Shown one piece after another: positions 36,507-49,375 of a DNA stretch of 64,000 bases. This stretch comes from Ursus arctos. Its lineage: Eukaryota > Chordata > Mammalia > Carnivora > Ursidae. A program made the position numbers and the translations under genes. The stretch is taken from contig NW_026622771.1 in the NCBI RefSeq assembly GCF_023065955.2, forward strand, positions 1 through 64,000, in the 5' to 3' direction. The first letter of the stretch is position 1. Each line of letters starts with the position of its first letter. Under the pieces are notes generated by a model. The model searched no databases. It was not told the DNA's origin and was given only the letters and a program-made list of their open reading frames with translations.

Positions 36507-38189
36507 GTAGTGGGAAGCATTCAGATAAGTGCGTTTCTCAGCATAAAGAAATGATTGTACACTTAACATTTGGAAAGAATTCTGTGGAAACCATCTGAAA
36601 CTCACATTTTCTCTCATGAACCTGGAAGCATTGGCTCAAGGGTGAGGGAACATGTGACTCAGTGCGGTTTCCTAAACCCTGAGCACCGAGCCTCTGGATA
36701 GAGAATGCCACTTCAAGCATCCTGATGCATGGAGAGAGAAGTTTTGTCAACTATCTGTATTGAACGGTAAGAGAAGTGCCCTGCCGAGAACACTAAGAGA
36801 GAGCGCCATCTAGAGACAACCTTCCAACTTCCATCTACCTTCATGAAGATGGATGTATTTTCCAAAAGTTTGTATTAAAACACAAGGCACGTGCTGTATG
36901 CTCACATAAGAACACCCTTTGTAGAAGATCTTCCAACTCACATCTTCTGTAATGAAGATGGAAGTACTTGCAGAAGTGTGAGTGAACGCATCAGGAGAGG
37001 TTCTAGCTAAGTAGCATTGAGAACCAAGTCTGTGTTGTAGGAAGGCAACAACGATCTAACGTCGTTACCCATGAATACGCACGCATTTCCCAAAACGTGT
37101 GTTGAAACTTCAGGAAAATGCCATAGACGTAACCCTCAGTAAGGAGAGGGAATGCAAAGTGTCTTCTACCTCCCGTCTGTCACGATGATGGAAGCTTGTT
37201 TCAGAGTGTGAATTTAAGGGTAAGGAAAGGGCCGTTAACCGATCTTTGAGAAAGATCACTGTATCGAAGCCATCTTCCATCTCACATCTTCGGATGTGAA
37301 GATGAAAACTTTTGCACAGGGGTGTAAGGAAATATAAGGAAAGTGCCACAGACTGAAATCTATGAAAGAACGCCGTACAGAAAGCATCTTGCATCCCGCA
37401 ATCTTCAGTCATGAGAACGGAAGCATGTGCAAAAGTGTACAAAAACATCAACATAAAGCACTTTGCTTAACGTGGTAGAAGAACACTGTGCAGCCACCAT
37501 GTCTCAACTCATCACTCCTGTCGTGAAGATGGAGCTTTGTAAGGAAAGGGTAGTTAAGCAATCTTTGAGAAAGAATACTGTGTCGAAGCCATCTTCCCTC
37601 TCACGTCTTCAGACGTGAATACGTAACCGTTTGCACAGGGGTGTAAGGAAATATAAGGAAAGTGCCACAGACTGAAATCTATGAAAGAACGCCGTACACA
37701 AAGCATCTTGCATGCCACAATCTTCAGTCATGAGAACGGAAGCATGGGTAAAAGTGTGGAGGAAAACATCAACAGAAAGCAGTTTGCTTAACTCTGTAGA
37801 AGGGCACTCTGCAAGCCACCACGTCTCAACTCACCACTCCTGTGGTGAAGATGGAAGCCTTGGCAAGAGTGTGCACGAGCACGTAACGAAAGGGCCGTCC
37901 AGTTAATTCTGAGACCCAAATCTGTGTAGATAGACTACAACACCGAACCCACCTCCTGACGAATGAATCAACCAGGGATTTCTTCCCTGTGTGTGGAACC
38001 TTAAGGAAAGTGCCATAAACTTAACAGGAGATGAGAACACTGGATCGATTGCTTCTTACAACCCACGGCTTCTCTCTCGTAGACATAAACATTTGCCACG
38101 TTGGGTTGAAAGCAGAAGGAAAGTGGCTGAGACTTTGCTTCGAGAGAGGATCTTACCAAATCGATCCTTCGAGGCATGTCTTCTATCGT
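36507..38189 (+). repeat. U23: type A unit following a 1388-bp B unit, 1683 bp
   Basis: Markers: ggaaag and the rare gcctctggatag (instead of ggttag) in M2, full M3, cgaagcc, cacgtaacg, tgtggaacc, cttctatcg. The ggatag state is shared only with U30 and U36 among A units and matches B at that position. Confidence 0.93.
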
Positions 38190-39864
38190 GTAGTGGGAAG
38201 CATTCAGATAAGTGCGTTTCTCAGCATAAAGAAATGATTGTACACTTAACATTTGGGAAGAATTCTGTGGAAACCATCTGAAACTCACATTTTCTCTCAT
38301 GAACCTGGAAGCATTGGCTCAAGGGTGAGGGAACATGTGACTCAGTGCGGTTTCCTAAACCCTGAGCACCGAGCCTCTGGTTAGAGAATGCCACTTCAAG
38401 CATCCTGATGCATGGAGAGAGAAGTTTTGTCAACTATCTGTATTGAACGGTAAGAGAAGTGCCCTGCCGAGAACACTGAGAGAGCGCCATCTAGAGACAA
38501 CCTTCCAACTTCCATCTACCTTCATGAAGATGGATGTATTTTCCAAAAGTTTGTATTAAAACACAAGGCACGTGCTGTATGCTCACATAAGAACACCCTT
38601 TGTAGAAGATCTTCCAACTCACATCTTCTGTAATGAAGATGGAAGTACTTGCAGAAGTGTGAGTGAACGCATCAGGAGAGGTTCTAGCTAAGTAGCATTG
38701 AGAACCAAGTCTGTGTTGTAGGAAGGCAACAACGATCTAACGTCGTTACCCATGAATACGCACGCATTTCCCAAAACGTGTGTTGAAACTTCAGGAAAAT
38801 GCCATAGACGTAACCCTCAGTAAGGAGAGGGAATGCAAAGTGTCTTCTACCTCCCGTCTGTCACGATGATGGAAGCTTGTTTCAGAGTGTGAATTTAAGG
38901 GTAAGGAAAGGGCCGTTAACCGATCTTTGAGAAAGATCACTGTATCGAAGCCATCTTCCATCTCACATCTTCGGATGTGAAGATGAAAACTTTTGCACAG
39001 GGGTGTAAGGAAATATAAGGAAAGTGCCACAGACTGAAATCTATGAAAGAACGCCGTACAGAAAGCATCTTGCATCCCGCAATCTTCAGTCATGAGAACG
39101 GAAGCATGTGCAAAAGTGTACAAAAACATCAACATAAAGCACTTTGCTTAACGTGGTAGAAGAACACTGTGCAGCCACCATGTCTCAACTCATCACTCCT
39201 GTCGTGAAGATGGAGCTTTGTAAGGAAAGGGTAGTTAAGCAATCTTTGAGAAAGAATACTGTGTCGAAGCCATCTTCCCTCTCACGTCTTCAGACGTGAA
39301 TACGTAACCGTTTGCACAGGGGTGTAAGGAAATATAAGGAAAGTGCCACAGACTGAAATCTATGAAAGAACGCCGTACACAAAGCATCTTGCATGCCACA
39401 ATCTTCAGTCATGAGAACGGAAGCATGGGTAAAAGTGTGGAGGAAAACATCAACAGAAAGCAGTTTGCTTAACTCTGTAGAAGGGCACTCTGCAAGCCAC
39501 CACGTCTCAACTCACCACTCCTGTGGTGAAGATGGAAGCCTTGGCAAGAGTGTGCACGAGCACGTAAAGAAAGGGCCGTCCAGTTAATTCTGAGACCCAA
39601 ATCTGTGTAGATAGACTACAACACCGAACCCACCTCCTGACGAATGAATCAACCAGGGATTTCTTCCCTGTGTGTGAACCTTAAGGAAAGAGCCATAAAC
39701 TTAACAGGAGATGAGAACACTGGATCGATTGCTTCTTACAACCCACGGCTTCTCTCTCGTAGACATAAACATTTGCCACGTTGGGTTGAAAGCAGAAGGA
39801 AAGTGGCTGAGACTTTGCTTCGAGAGAGGATCTTACCAAATCGATCCTTCGAGGCATGTCTTGT
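38190..39864 (+). repeat. U24: type A unit with three deletions, 1675 bp
   Basis: Same marker set as U17 (gggaag, 2-bp deletion, cgaagcc, cacgtaaag, tgtgaacc, cttgtg). Confidence 0.93.
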
Positions 39865-41546
39865 GTAGTGGGAAGCATTCAGATAAGTGCGTTTCTCAGC
39901 ATAAAGAAATGATTGTACACTTAACATTTGGAAAGAATTCTGTGGAAACCATCTGAAACTCACATTTTCTCTCATGAACCTGGAAGCATTGGCTCAAGGG
40001 TGAGGGAACATGTGACTCAGTGCGGTTTCCTAAACCCTGAGCACCGAGCCTCTGGTTAGAGAATGCCACTTCAAGCATCCTGATGCATGGAGAGAGAAGT
40101 TTTGTCAACTATCTGTATTGAACGGTAAGAGAAGTGCCCTGCCGAGAACACTAAGAGAGAGCGCCATCTAGAGACAACCTTCCAACTTCCATCTACCTTC
40201 ATGAAGATGGATGTATTTTCCAAAAGTTTGTATTAAAACACAAGGCACGTGCTGTATGCTCACATAAGAACACCCTTTGTAGAAGATCTTCCAACTCACA
40301 TCTTCTGTAATGAAGATGGAAGTACTTGCAGAAGTGTGAGTGAACACATCAGGAGAGGTTCTAGCTAAGTAGCATTGAGAACCAAGTCTGTGTTGTAGGA
40401 AGGCAACAACGATCTAACGTCGTTACCCATGAATACGCACGCATTTCCCAAAACGTGTGTTGAAACTTCAGGAAAATGCCATAGACGTAACCCTCAGTAA
40501 GGAGAGGGAATGCAAAGTGTCTTCTACCTCCCGTCTGTCACGATGATGGAAGCTTGTTTCAGAGTGTGAATTTAAGGGTAAGGAAAGGGCCGTTAACCGA
40601 TCTTTGAGAAAGATCACTGTATCGAAGCCATCTTCCATCTCACATCTTCGGATGTGAAGATGAAAACTTTTGCACAGGGGTGTAAGGAAATATAAGGAAA
40701 GTGCCACAGACTGAAATCTATGAAAGAACGCCGTACAGAAAGCATCTTGCATCCCGCAATCTTCAGTCATGAGAACGGAAGCATGTGCAAAAGTGTACAA
40801 AAACATCAACATAAAGCACTTTGCTTAACGTGGTAGAAGAACACTGTGCAGCCACCATGTCTCAACTCATCACTCCTGTCGTGAAGATGGAGCTTTGTAA
40901 GGAAAGGGTAGTTAAGCAATCTTTGAGAAAGAATACTGTGTCGAAGCCATCTTCCCTCTCACGTCTTCAGACGTGAATACGTAACCGTTTGCACAGGGGT
41001 GTAAGGAAATATAAGGAAAGTGCCACAGACTGAAATCTATGAAAGAACGCCGTACACAAAGCATCTTGCATGCCACAATCTTCAGTCATGAGAACGGAAG
41101 CATGGGTAAAAGTGTGGAGGAAAACATCAACAGAAAGCAGTTTGCTTAACTCTGTAGAAGGGCACTCTGCAAGCCACCACGTCTCAACTCACCACTCCTG
41201 TGGTGAAGATGGAAGCCTTGGCAAGAGTGTGCACGAGCACGTAACGAAAGGGCCGTCCAGTTAATTCTGAGACCCAAATCTGTGTAGATAGACTACAACA
41301 CCGAACCCACCTCCTGACGAATGAATCAACCAGGGATTTCTTCCCTGTGTGTGAACCTTAAGGAAAGAGCCATAAACTTAACAGGAGATGAGAATACTGG
41401 ATCGATTGCTTCTTACAACCCACGGCTTCTCTCTCGTAGACATAAACATTTGCCACGTTGGGTTGAAAGCAGAAGGAAAGTGGCTGAGACTTTGCTTCGA
41501 GAGAGGATCTTACCAAATCGATCCTTCGAGGGATGTCTTCTAACGT
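39865..41546 (+). repeat. U25: type A unit preceding a B unit, 1682 bp
   Basis: Counterpart of U18 but with ggaaag in M1 and a private G-to-A change at 40346 (gaacacatc) in M5. Confidence 0.93.
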
Positions 41547-42939
41547 GTAGTGGGAAGCATTCAGATAAGTGTATTTCTCAGCATAAAGAAATGATTGTAC
41601 ACTTAACCTTTGGAACGAATTCCGTGGAAACCATCGGAAAACCACATTTTCTCTCATGAACCTGGAAGCATTGGCTCAAGGGTGAGGGAACATGTGACTC
41701 AGTGCGGTTTCCTAAACCCTGAGCACCGAGCATCTGGATAGAGAATGCCACTTCAAGCAGCCTGATGCACGGAGAGAGAAGCTTTCTCAGTTATGTGTGA
41801 TGAACAGTAAGAGAAGTGTCCTTCGCTGAACACTAAAAAAGAGCACATTAGAGAAAACCTTCCAAATCCCATCTACCTTCATGAGGATGGCGGTATTTTT
41901 CAAAAGTGTGCATGAAAACACAAGGAAGGTGCATAGGATCACTTAAGAACACCCTTTGGAAAAGATCATCCCAACTCACATCTTCTAAAATGAACACAGA
42001 CGAACTTGCAGAAGTGTTAGGGAACGCATCAGGAGAGGTTCTAGCTTAGCAGCTGTGAGAACCAAGTCTGTGTTGTAGGAAGGCAACATCGATTTAATAT
42101 CGTGAACCATGAATAAACACGCGTTTCCCTGTACGTGTCAACGATAAAAAGCGATAAAAAAGCGATAAAAAAGCGATAAAAAACTGCCATAGAAGAAACT
42201 CTCAGTAATAAGAGTGTAAGCAAATGGTATTCCAACTCAGATCGTCTGTCGTGATGATGGAAGCATGTTTCAGAGTGTGAATTAAAGTGCAAAGGAATGT
42301 GCTGTTAACCAATCCTTGATAAATAAAACAATATCGAAGCCATCTTCCCTCTCACGTCTTCAGACGTGAATACGTAACCGTTTGCACAGGGGTGTAAGGA
42401 AATATAAGGAAAGTGCCACAGACTGAAATCTATGAAAGAACGCCGTACACAAAGCATCTTGCATGCCACAATCTTCAGTCATGAGAACGGAAGCATGGGT
42501 AAAAGTGTGGAGGAAAACATCAACAGAAAGCAGTTTGCTTAACTCTGTAGAAGGGCACTCTGCAAGCCACCACGTCTCAACTCACCACTCCTGTGGTGAA
42601 GATGGAAGCCTTGGCAAGAGTGTGCACGAGCACGTAAAGAAAGGGCCGTCCAGTTAATTCTGAGACCCAAATCTGTGTAGATAGACTACAACACCGAACC
42701 CACCTCCTGACGAATGAATCAACCAGGGATTTCTTCCCTGTGTGTGAACCTTAAGGAAAGAGCCATAAACTTAACAGGAGATGAGAACACTGGATCGATT
42801 GCTTCTTACAACCCACGGCTTCTCTCTCGTAGACATAAACATTTGCCACGTTGGGTTGAAAGCAGAAGGAAAGTGGCTGAGACTTTGCTTCGAGAGAGGA
42901 TCTTACCAAATCGATCCTTCGAGGCATGTCTTCTATCGT
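41547..42939 (+). repeat. U26: type B 12-mer unit, 1393 bp
   Basis: Counterpart of U19. Diverged block at 41732-42333; M15 ends cttctatcg. Confidence 0.92.
42142..42183. repeat. Phased A-tract block in U26
   Basis: Same four-copy block as in U19, offset by exactly 11,186 bases. Confidence 0.85.
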
Positions 42940-44622
42940 GTAGTGGGAAGCATTCAGATAAGTGCGTTTCTCAGCATAAAGAAATGATTGTACACTTAAC
43001 ATTTGGGAAGAATTCTGTGGAAACCATCTGAAACTCACATTTTCTCTCATGAACCTGGAAGCATTGGCTCAAGGGTGAGGGAACATGTGACTCAGTGCGG
43101 TTTCCTAAACCCTGAGCACCGAGCCTCTGGTTAGAGAATGCCACTTCAAGCATCCTGATGCATGGAGAGAGAAGTTTTGTCAACTATCTGTATTGAACGG
43201 TAAGAGAAGTGCCCTGCCGAGAACACTAAGAGAGAGCGCCATCTAGAGACAACCTTCCAACTTCCATCTACCTTCATGAAGATGGATGTATTTTCCAAAA
43301 GTTTGTATTAAAACACAAGGCACGTGCTGTATGCTCACATAAGAACACCCTTTGTAGAAGATCTTCCAACTCACATCTTCTGTAATGAAGATGGAAGTAC
43401 TTGCAGAAGTGTGAGTGAACGCCTCAGGAGAGGTTCTAGCTAAGTAGCATTGAGAACCAAGTCTGTGTTGTAGGAAGGCAACAACGATCTAACGTCGTTA
43501 CCCATGAATACGCACGCATTTCCCAAAACGTGTGTTGAAACTTCAGGAAAATGCCATAGACGTAACCCTCAGTAAGGAGAGGGAATGCAAAGTGTCTTCT
43601 ACCTCCCGTCTGTCACGATGATGGAAGCTTGTTTCAGAGTGTGAATTTAAGGGTAAGGAAAGGGCCGTTAACCGATCTTTGAGAAAGATCACTGTATCGA
43701 AGCCATCTTCCATCTCACATCTTCGGATGTGAAGATGAAAACTTTTGCACAGGGGTGTAAGGAAATATAAGGAAAGTGCCACAGACTGAAATCTATGAAA
43801 GAACGCCGTACAGAAAGCATCTTGCATCCCGCAATCTTCAGTCATGAGAACGGAAGCATGTGCAAAAGTGTACAAAAACATCAACATAAAGCACTTTGCT
43901 TAACGTGGTAGAAGAACACTGTGCAGCCACCATGTCTCAACTCATCACTCCTGTCGTGAAGATGGAGCTTTGTAAGGAAAGGGTAGTTAAGCAATCTTTG
44001 AGAAAGAATACTGTGTCGAAGCCATCTTCCCTCTCACGTCTTCAGACGTGAATACGTAACCGTTTGCACAGGGGTGTAAGGAAATATAAGGAAAGTGCCA
44101 CAGACTGAAATCTATGAAAGAACGCCGTACACAAAGCATCTTGCATGCCACAATCTTCAGTCATGAGAACGGAAGCATGGGTAAAAGTGTGGAGGAAAAC
44201 ATCAACAGAAAGCAGTTTGCTTAACTCTGTAGAAGGGCACTCTGCAAGCCACCACGTCTCAACTCACCACTCCTGTGGTGAAGATGGAAGCCTTGGCAAG
44301 AGTGTGCACGAGCACGTAACGAAAGGGCCGTCCAGTTAATTCTGAGACCCAAATCTGTGTAGATAGACTACAACACCGAACCCACCTCCTGACGAATGAA
44401 TCAACCAGGGATTTCTTCCCTGTGTGTGGAACCTTAAGGAAAGTGCCATAAACTTAACAGGAGATGAGAACACTGGATCGATTGCTTCTTACAACCCACG
44501 GCTTCTCTCTCGTAGACATAAACATTTGCCACGTTGGGTTGAAAGCAGAAGGAAAGTGGCTGAGACTTTGCTTCGAGAGAGGATCTTACCAAATCGATCC
44601 TTCGAGGCATGTCTTCTATCGT
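42940..44622 (+). repeat. U27: type A unit, 1683 bp, rare M5 variant
   Basis: Counterpart of U20 but with gaacgcctc (C at 43423), the variant shared with U13, and without the U20 change near the M11 dyad. Confidence 0.93.
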
Positions 44623-46304
44623 GTAGTGGGAAGCATTCAGATAAGTGCGTTTCTCAGCATAAAGAAATGATTGTACACTTAACATTTGGGAAGAATTCTG
44701 TGGAAACCATCTGAAACTCACATTTTCTCTCATGAACCTGGAAGCATTGGCTCAAGGGTGAGGGAACATGTGACTCAGTGCGGTTTCCTAAACCCTGAGC
44801 ACCGAGCCTCTGGTTAGAGAATGCCACTTCAAGCATCCTGATGCATGGAGAGAGAAGTTTTGTCAACTATCTGTATTGAACGGTAAGAGAAGTGCCCTGC
44901 CGAGAACACTAAGAGAGAGCGCCATCTAGAGACAACCTTCCAACTTCCATCTACCTTCATGAAGATGGATGTATTTTCCAAAAGTTTGTATTAAAACACA
45001 AGGCACGTGCTGTATGCTCACATAAGAACACCCTTTGTAGAAGATCTTCCAACTCACATCTTCTGTAATGAAGATGGAAGTACTTGCAGAAGTGTGAGTG
45101 AACGCATCAGGAGAGGTTCTAGCTAAGTAGCATTGAGAACCAAGTCTGTGTTGTAGGAAGGCAACAACGATCTAACGTCGTTACCCATGAATACGCACGC
45201 ATTTCCCAAAACGTGTGTTGAAACTTCAGGAAAATGCCATAGACGTAACCCTCAGTAAGGAGAGGGAATGCAAAGTGTCTTCTACCTCCCGTCTGTCACG
45301 ATGATGGAAGCTTGTTTCAGAGTGTGAATTTAAGGGTAAGGAAAGGGCCGTTAACCGATCTTTGAGAAAGATCACTGTATCGAAGCCATCTTCCATCTCA
45401 CATCTTCGGATGTGAAGATGAAAACTTTTGCACAGGGGTGTAAGGAAATATAAGGAAAGTGCCACAGACTGAAATCTATGAAAGAACGCCGTACAGAAAG
45501 CATCTTGCATCCCGCAATCTTCAGTCATGAGAACGGAAGCATGTGCAAAAGTGTACAAAAACATCAACATAAAGCACTTTGCTTAACGTGGTAGAAGAAC
45601 ACTGTGCAGCCACCATGTCTCAACTCATCACTCCTGTCGTGAAGATGGAGCTTTGTAAGGAAAGGGTAGTTAAGCAATCTTTGAGAAAGAATACTGTGTC
45701 GAAGCCATCTTCCCTCTCACGTCTTCAGACGTGAATACGTAACCGTTTGCACAGGGGTGTAAGGAAATATAAGGAAAGTGCCACAGACTGAAATCTATGA
45801 AAGAACGCCGTACACAAAGCATCTTGCATGCCACAATCTTCAGTCATGAGAACGGAAGCATGGGTAAAAGTGTGGAGGAAAACATCAACAGAAAGCAGTT
45901 TGCTTAACTCTGTAGAAGGGCACTCTGCAAGCCACCACGTCTCAACTCACCACTCCTGTGGTGAAGATGGAAGCCTTGGCAAGAGTGTGCACGAGCACGT
46001 AACGAAAGGGCCGTCCAGTTAATTCTGAGACCCAAATCTGTGTAGATAGACTACAACACCGAACCCACCTCCTGACGAATGAATCAACCAGGGATTTCTT
46101 CCCTGTGTGTGAACCTTAAGGAAAGAGCCATAAACTTAACAGGAGATGAGAATACTGGATCGATTGCTTCTTACAACCCACGGCTTCTCTCTCGTAGACA
46201 TAAACATTTGCCACGTTGGGTTGAAAGCAGAAGGAAAGTGGCTGAGACTTTGCTTCGAGAGAGGATCTTACCAAATCGATCCTTCGAGGGATGTCTTCTA
46301 ACGT
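44623..46304 (+). repeat. U28: type A unit preceding a B unit, 1682 bp
   Basis: Counterpart of U21 without its two private changes; M14-M15 carry tgtgaacc, gaatactgg and cttctaacg. Confidence 0.93.
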
Positions 46305-47692
46305 GTAGTGGGAAGCATTCAGATAAGTGTATTTCTCAGCATAAAGAAATGATTGTACACTTAACCTTTGGAACGAATTCCGTGGAAACCATCGGAAAAC
46401 CACATTTTCTCTCATGAACCTGGAAGCATTGGCTCAAGGGTGAGGGAACATGTGACTCAGTGCGGTTTCCTAAACCCTGAGCACCGAGCATCTGGATAGA
46501 GAATGCCACTTCAAGCAGCCTGATGCACGGAGAGAGAAGCTTTCTCAGTTATGTGTGATGAACAGTAAGAGAAGTGTCCTTCGCTGAACACTAAAAAAGA
46601 GCACATTAGAGAAAACCTTCCAAATCCCATCTACCTTCATGAGGATGGCGGTATTTTTCAAAAGTGTGCATGAAAACACAAGGAAGGTGCATAGGATCAC
46701 TTAAGAACACCCTTTGGAAAAGATCATCCCAACTCACATCTTCTAAAATGAACACAGACGAACTTGCAGAAGTGTTAGGGAACGCATCAGGAGAGGTTCT
46801 AGCTTAGCAGCTGTGAGAACCAAGTCTGTGTTGTAGGAAGGCAACATCGATTTAATATCGTGAACCATGAATAAACACGCGTTTCCCTGTACGTGTCAAC
46901 GATAAAAAGCGATAAAAAAGCGATAAAAAAGCGATAAAAAACTGCCATAGAAGAAACTCTCAGTAATAAGAGTGTAAGCAAATGGTATTCCAACTCAGAT
47001 CGTCTGTCGTGATGATGGAAGCATGTTTCAGAGTGTGAATTAAAGTGCAAAGGAATGTGCTGTTAACCAATCCTTGATAAATAAAACAATATCGAAGCCA
47101 TCTTCCCTCTCACGTCTTCAGACGTGAATACGTAACCGTTTGCACAGGGGTGTAAGGAAATATAAGGAAAGTGCCACAGACTGAAATCTATGAAAGAACG
47201 CCGTACACAAAGCATCTTGCATGCCACAATCTTCAGTCATGAGAACGGAAGCATGGGTAAAAGTGTGGAGGAAAACATCAACAGAAAGCAGTTTGCTTAA
47301 CTCTGTAGAAGGGCACTCTGCAAGCCACCACGTCTCAACTCACCACTCCTGTGGTGAAGATGGAAGCCTTGGCAAGAGTGTGCACGAGCACGTAAAGAAA
47401 GGGCCGTCCAGTTAATTCTGAGACCCAAATCTGTGTAGATAGACTACAACACCGAACCCACCTCCTGACGAATGAATCAACCAGGGATTTCTTCCCTGTG
47501 TGTGAACCTTAAGGAAAGAGCCATAAACTTAACAGGAGATGAGAACACTGGATCGATTGCTTCTTACAACCCACGGCTTCTCTCTCGTAGACATAAACAT
47601 TTGCCACGTTGGGTTGAAAGCAGAAGGAAAGTGGCTGAGACTTTGCTTCGAGAGAGGATCTTACCAAATCGATCCTTCGAGGCATGTCTTGT
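46305..47692 (+). repeat. U29: type B 12-mer unit, 1388 bp
   Basis: Counterpart of U22. Diverged block at 46490-47091; M15 ends cttgtg. Confidence 0.92.
46900..46941. repeat. Phased A-tract block in U29
   Basis: Same four-copy block with the same 10-11 base spacing. Confidence 0.85.
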
Positions 47693-49375
47693 GTAGTGGG
47701 AAGCATTCAGATAAGTGCGTTTCTCAGCATAAAGAAATGATTGTACACTTAACATTTGGAAAGAATTCTGTGGAAACCATCTGAAACTCACATTTTCTCT
47801 CATGAACCTGGAAGCATTGGCTCAAGGGTGAGGGAACATGTGACTCAGTGCGGTTTCCTAAACCCTGAGCACCGAGCCTCTGGATAGAGAATGCCACTTC
47901 AAGCATCCTGATGCATGGAGAGAGAAGTTTTGTCAACTATCTGTATTGAACGGTAAGAGAAGTGCCCTGCCGAGAACACTAAGAGAGAGCGCCATCTAGA
48001 GACAACCTTCCAACTTCCATCTACCTTCATGAAGATGGATGTATTTTCCAAAAGTTTGTATTAAAACACAAGGCACGTGCTGTATGCTCACATAAGAACA
48101 CCCTTTGTAGAAGATCTTCCAACTCACATCTTCTGTAATGAAGATGGAAGTACTTGCAGAAGTGTGAGTGAACGCATCAGGAGAGGTTCTAGCTAAGTAG
48201 CATTGAGAACCAAGTCTGTGTTGTAGGAAGGCAACAACGATCTAACGTCGTTACCCATGAATACGCACGCATTTCCCAAAACGTGTGTTGAAACTTCAGG
48301 AAAATGCCATAGACGTAACCCTCAGTAAGGAGAGGGAATGCAAAGTGTCTTCTACCTCCCGTCTGTCACGATGATGGAAGCTTGTTTCAGAGTGTGAATT
48401 TAAGGGTAAGGAAAGGGCCGTTAACCGATCTTTGAGAAAGATCACTGTATCGAAGCCATCTTCCATCTCACATCTTCGGATGTGAAGATGAAAACTTTTG
48501 CACAGGGGTGTAAGGAAATATAAGGAAAGTGCCACAGACTGAAATCTATGAAAGAACGCCGTACAGAAAGCATCTTGCATCCCGCAATCTTCAGTCATGA
48601 GAACGGAAGCATGTGCAAAAGTGTACAAAAACATCAACATAAAGCACTTTGCTTAACGTGGTAGAAGAACACTGTGCAGCCACCATGTCTCAACTCATCA
48701 CTCCTGTCGTGAAGATGGAGCTTTGTAAGGAAAGGGTAGTTAAGCAATCTTTGAGAAAGAATACTGTGTCGAAGCCATCTTCCCTCTCACGTCTTCAGAC
48801 GTGAATACGTAACCGTTTGCACAGGGGTGTAAGGAAATATAAGGAAAGTGCCACAGACTGAAATCTATGAAAGAACGCCGTACACAAAGCATCTTGCATG
48901 CCACAATCTTCAGTCATGAGAACGGAAGCATGGGTAAAAGTGTGGAGGAAAACATCAACAGAAAGCAGTTTGCTTAACTCTGTAGAAGGGCACTCTGCAA
49001 GCCACCACGTCTCAACTCACCACTCCTGTGGTGAAGATGGAAGCCTTGGCAAGAGTGTGCACGAGCACGTAACGAAAGGGCCGTCCAGTTAATTCTGAGA
49101 CCCAAATCTGTGTAGATAGACTACAACACCGAACCCACCTCCTGACGAATGAATCAACCAGGGATTTCTTCCCTGTGTGTGGAACCTTAAGGAAAGTGCC
49201 ATAAACTTAACAGGAGATGAGAACACTGGATCGATTGCTTCTTACAACCCACGGCTTCTCTCTCGTAGACATAAACATTTGCCACGTTGGGTTGAAAGCA
49301 GAAGGAAAGTGGCTGAGACTTTGCTTCGAGAGAGGATCTTACCAAATCGATCCTTCGAGGCATGTCTTCTATCGT
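47693..49375 (+). repeat. U30: type A unit following a 1388-bp B unit, 1683 bp
   Basis: Counterpart of U23, including the ggatag state in M2. Confidence 0.93.

Larger units (their letters stand above)
27004..38189 (+). repeat. Super-repeat copy 1: seven units, 11,186 bp
   Basis: Units U17-U23 in the order A(1675) A(1682) B(1393) A(1683) A(1682) B(1388) A(1683). Every unit boundary recurs exactly 11,186 bases downstream in U24-U30. At the sites I tracked the two copies differ at about six bases, so the duplication looks very recent. Confidence 0.9.
38190..49375 (+). repeat. Super-repeat copy 2: seven units, 11,186 bp
   Basis: Units U24-U30 repeat U17-U23 with identical unit lengths (1675, 1682, 1393, 1683, 1682, 1388, 1683). 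Differences seen at tracked sites: ggaaag and gaacacatc in U25, gaacgcctc in U27, and absence of the private changes of U20 and U21. Confidence 0.9.

Noticed and set aside
27004..49375. Assembly duplication as the sole cause of the 11-kb super-repeat
   Set aside because: The two copies differ at several private sites (33463, 34958, 32866, 40346, 43423), so they are not a simple copied contig; reads would still be needed to exclude error fully.
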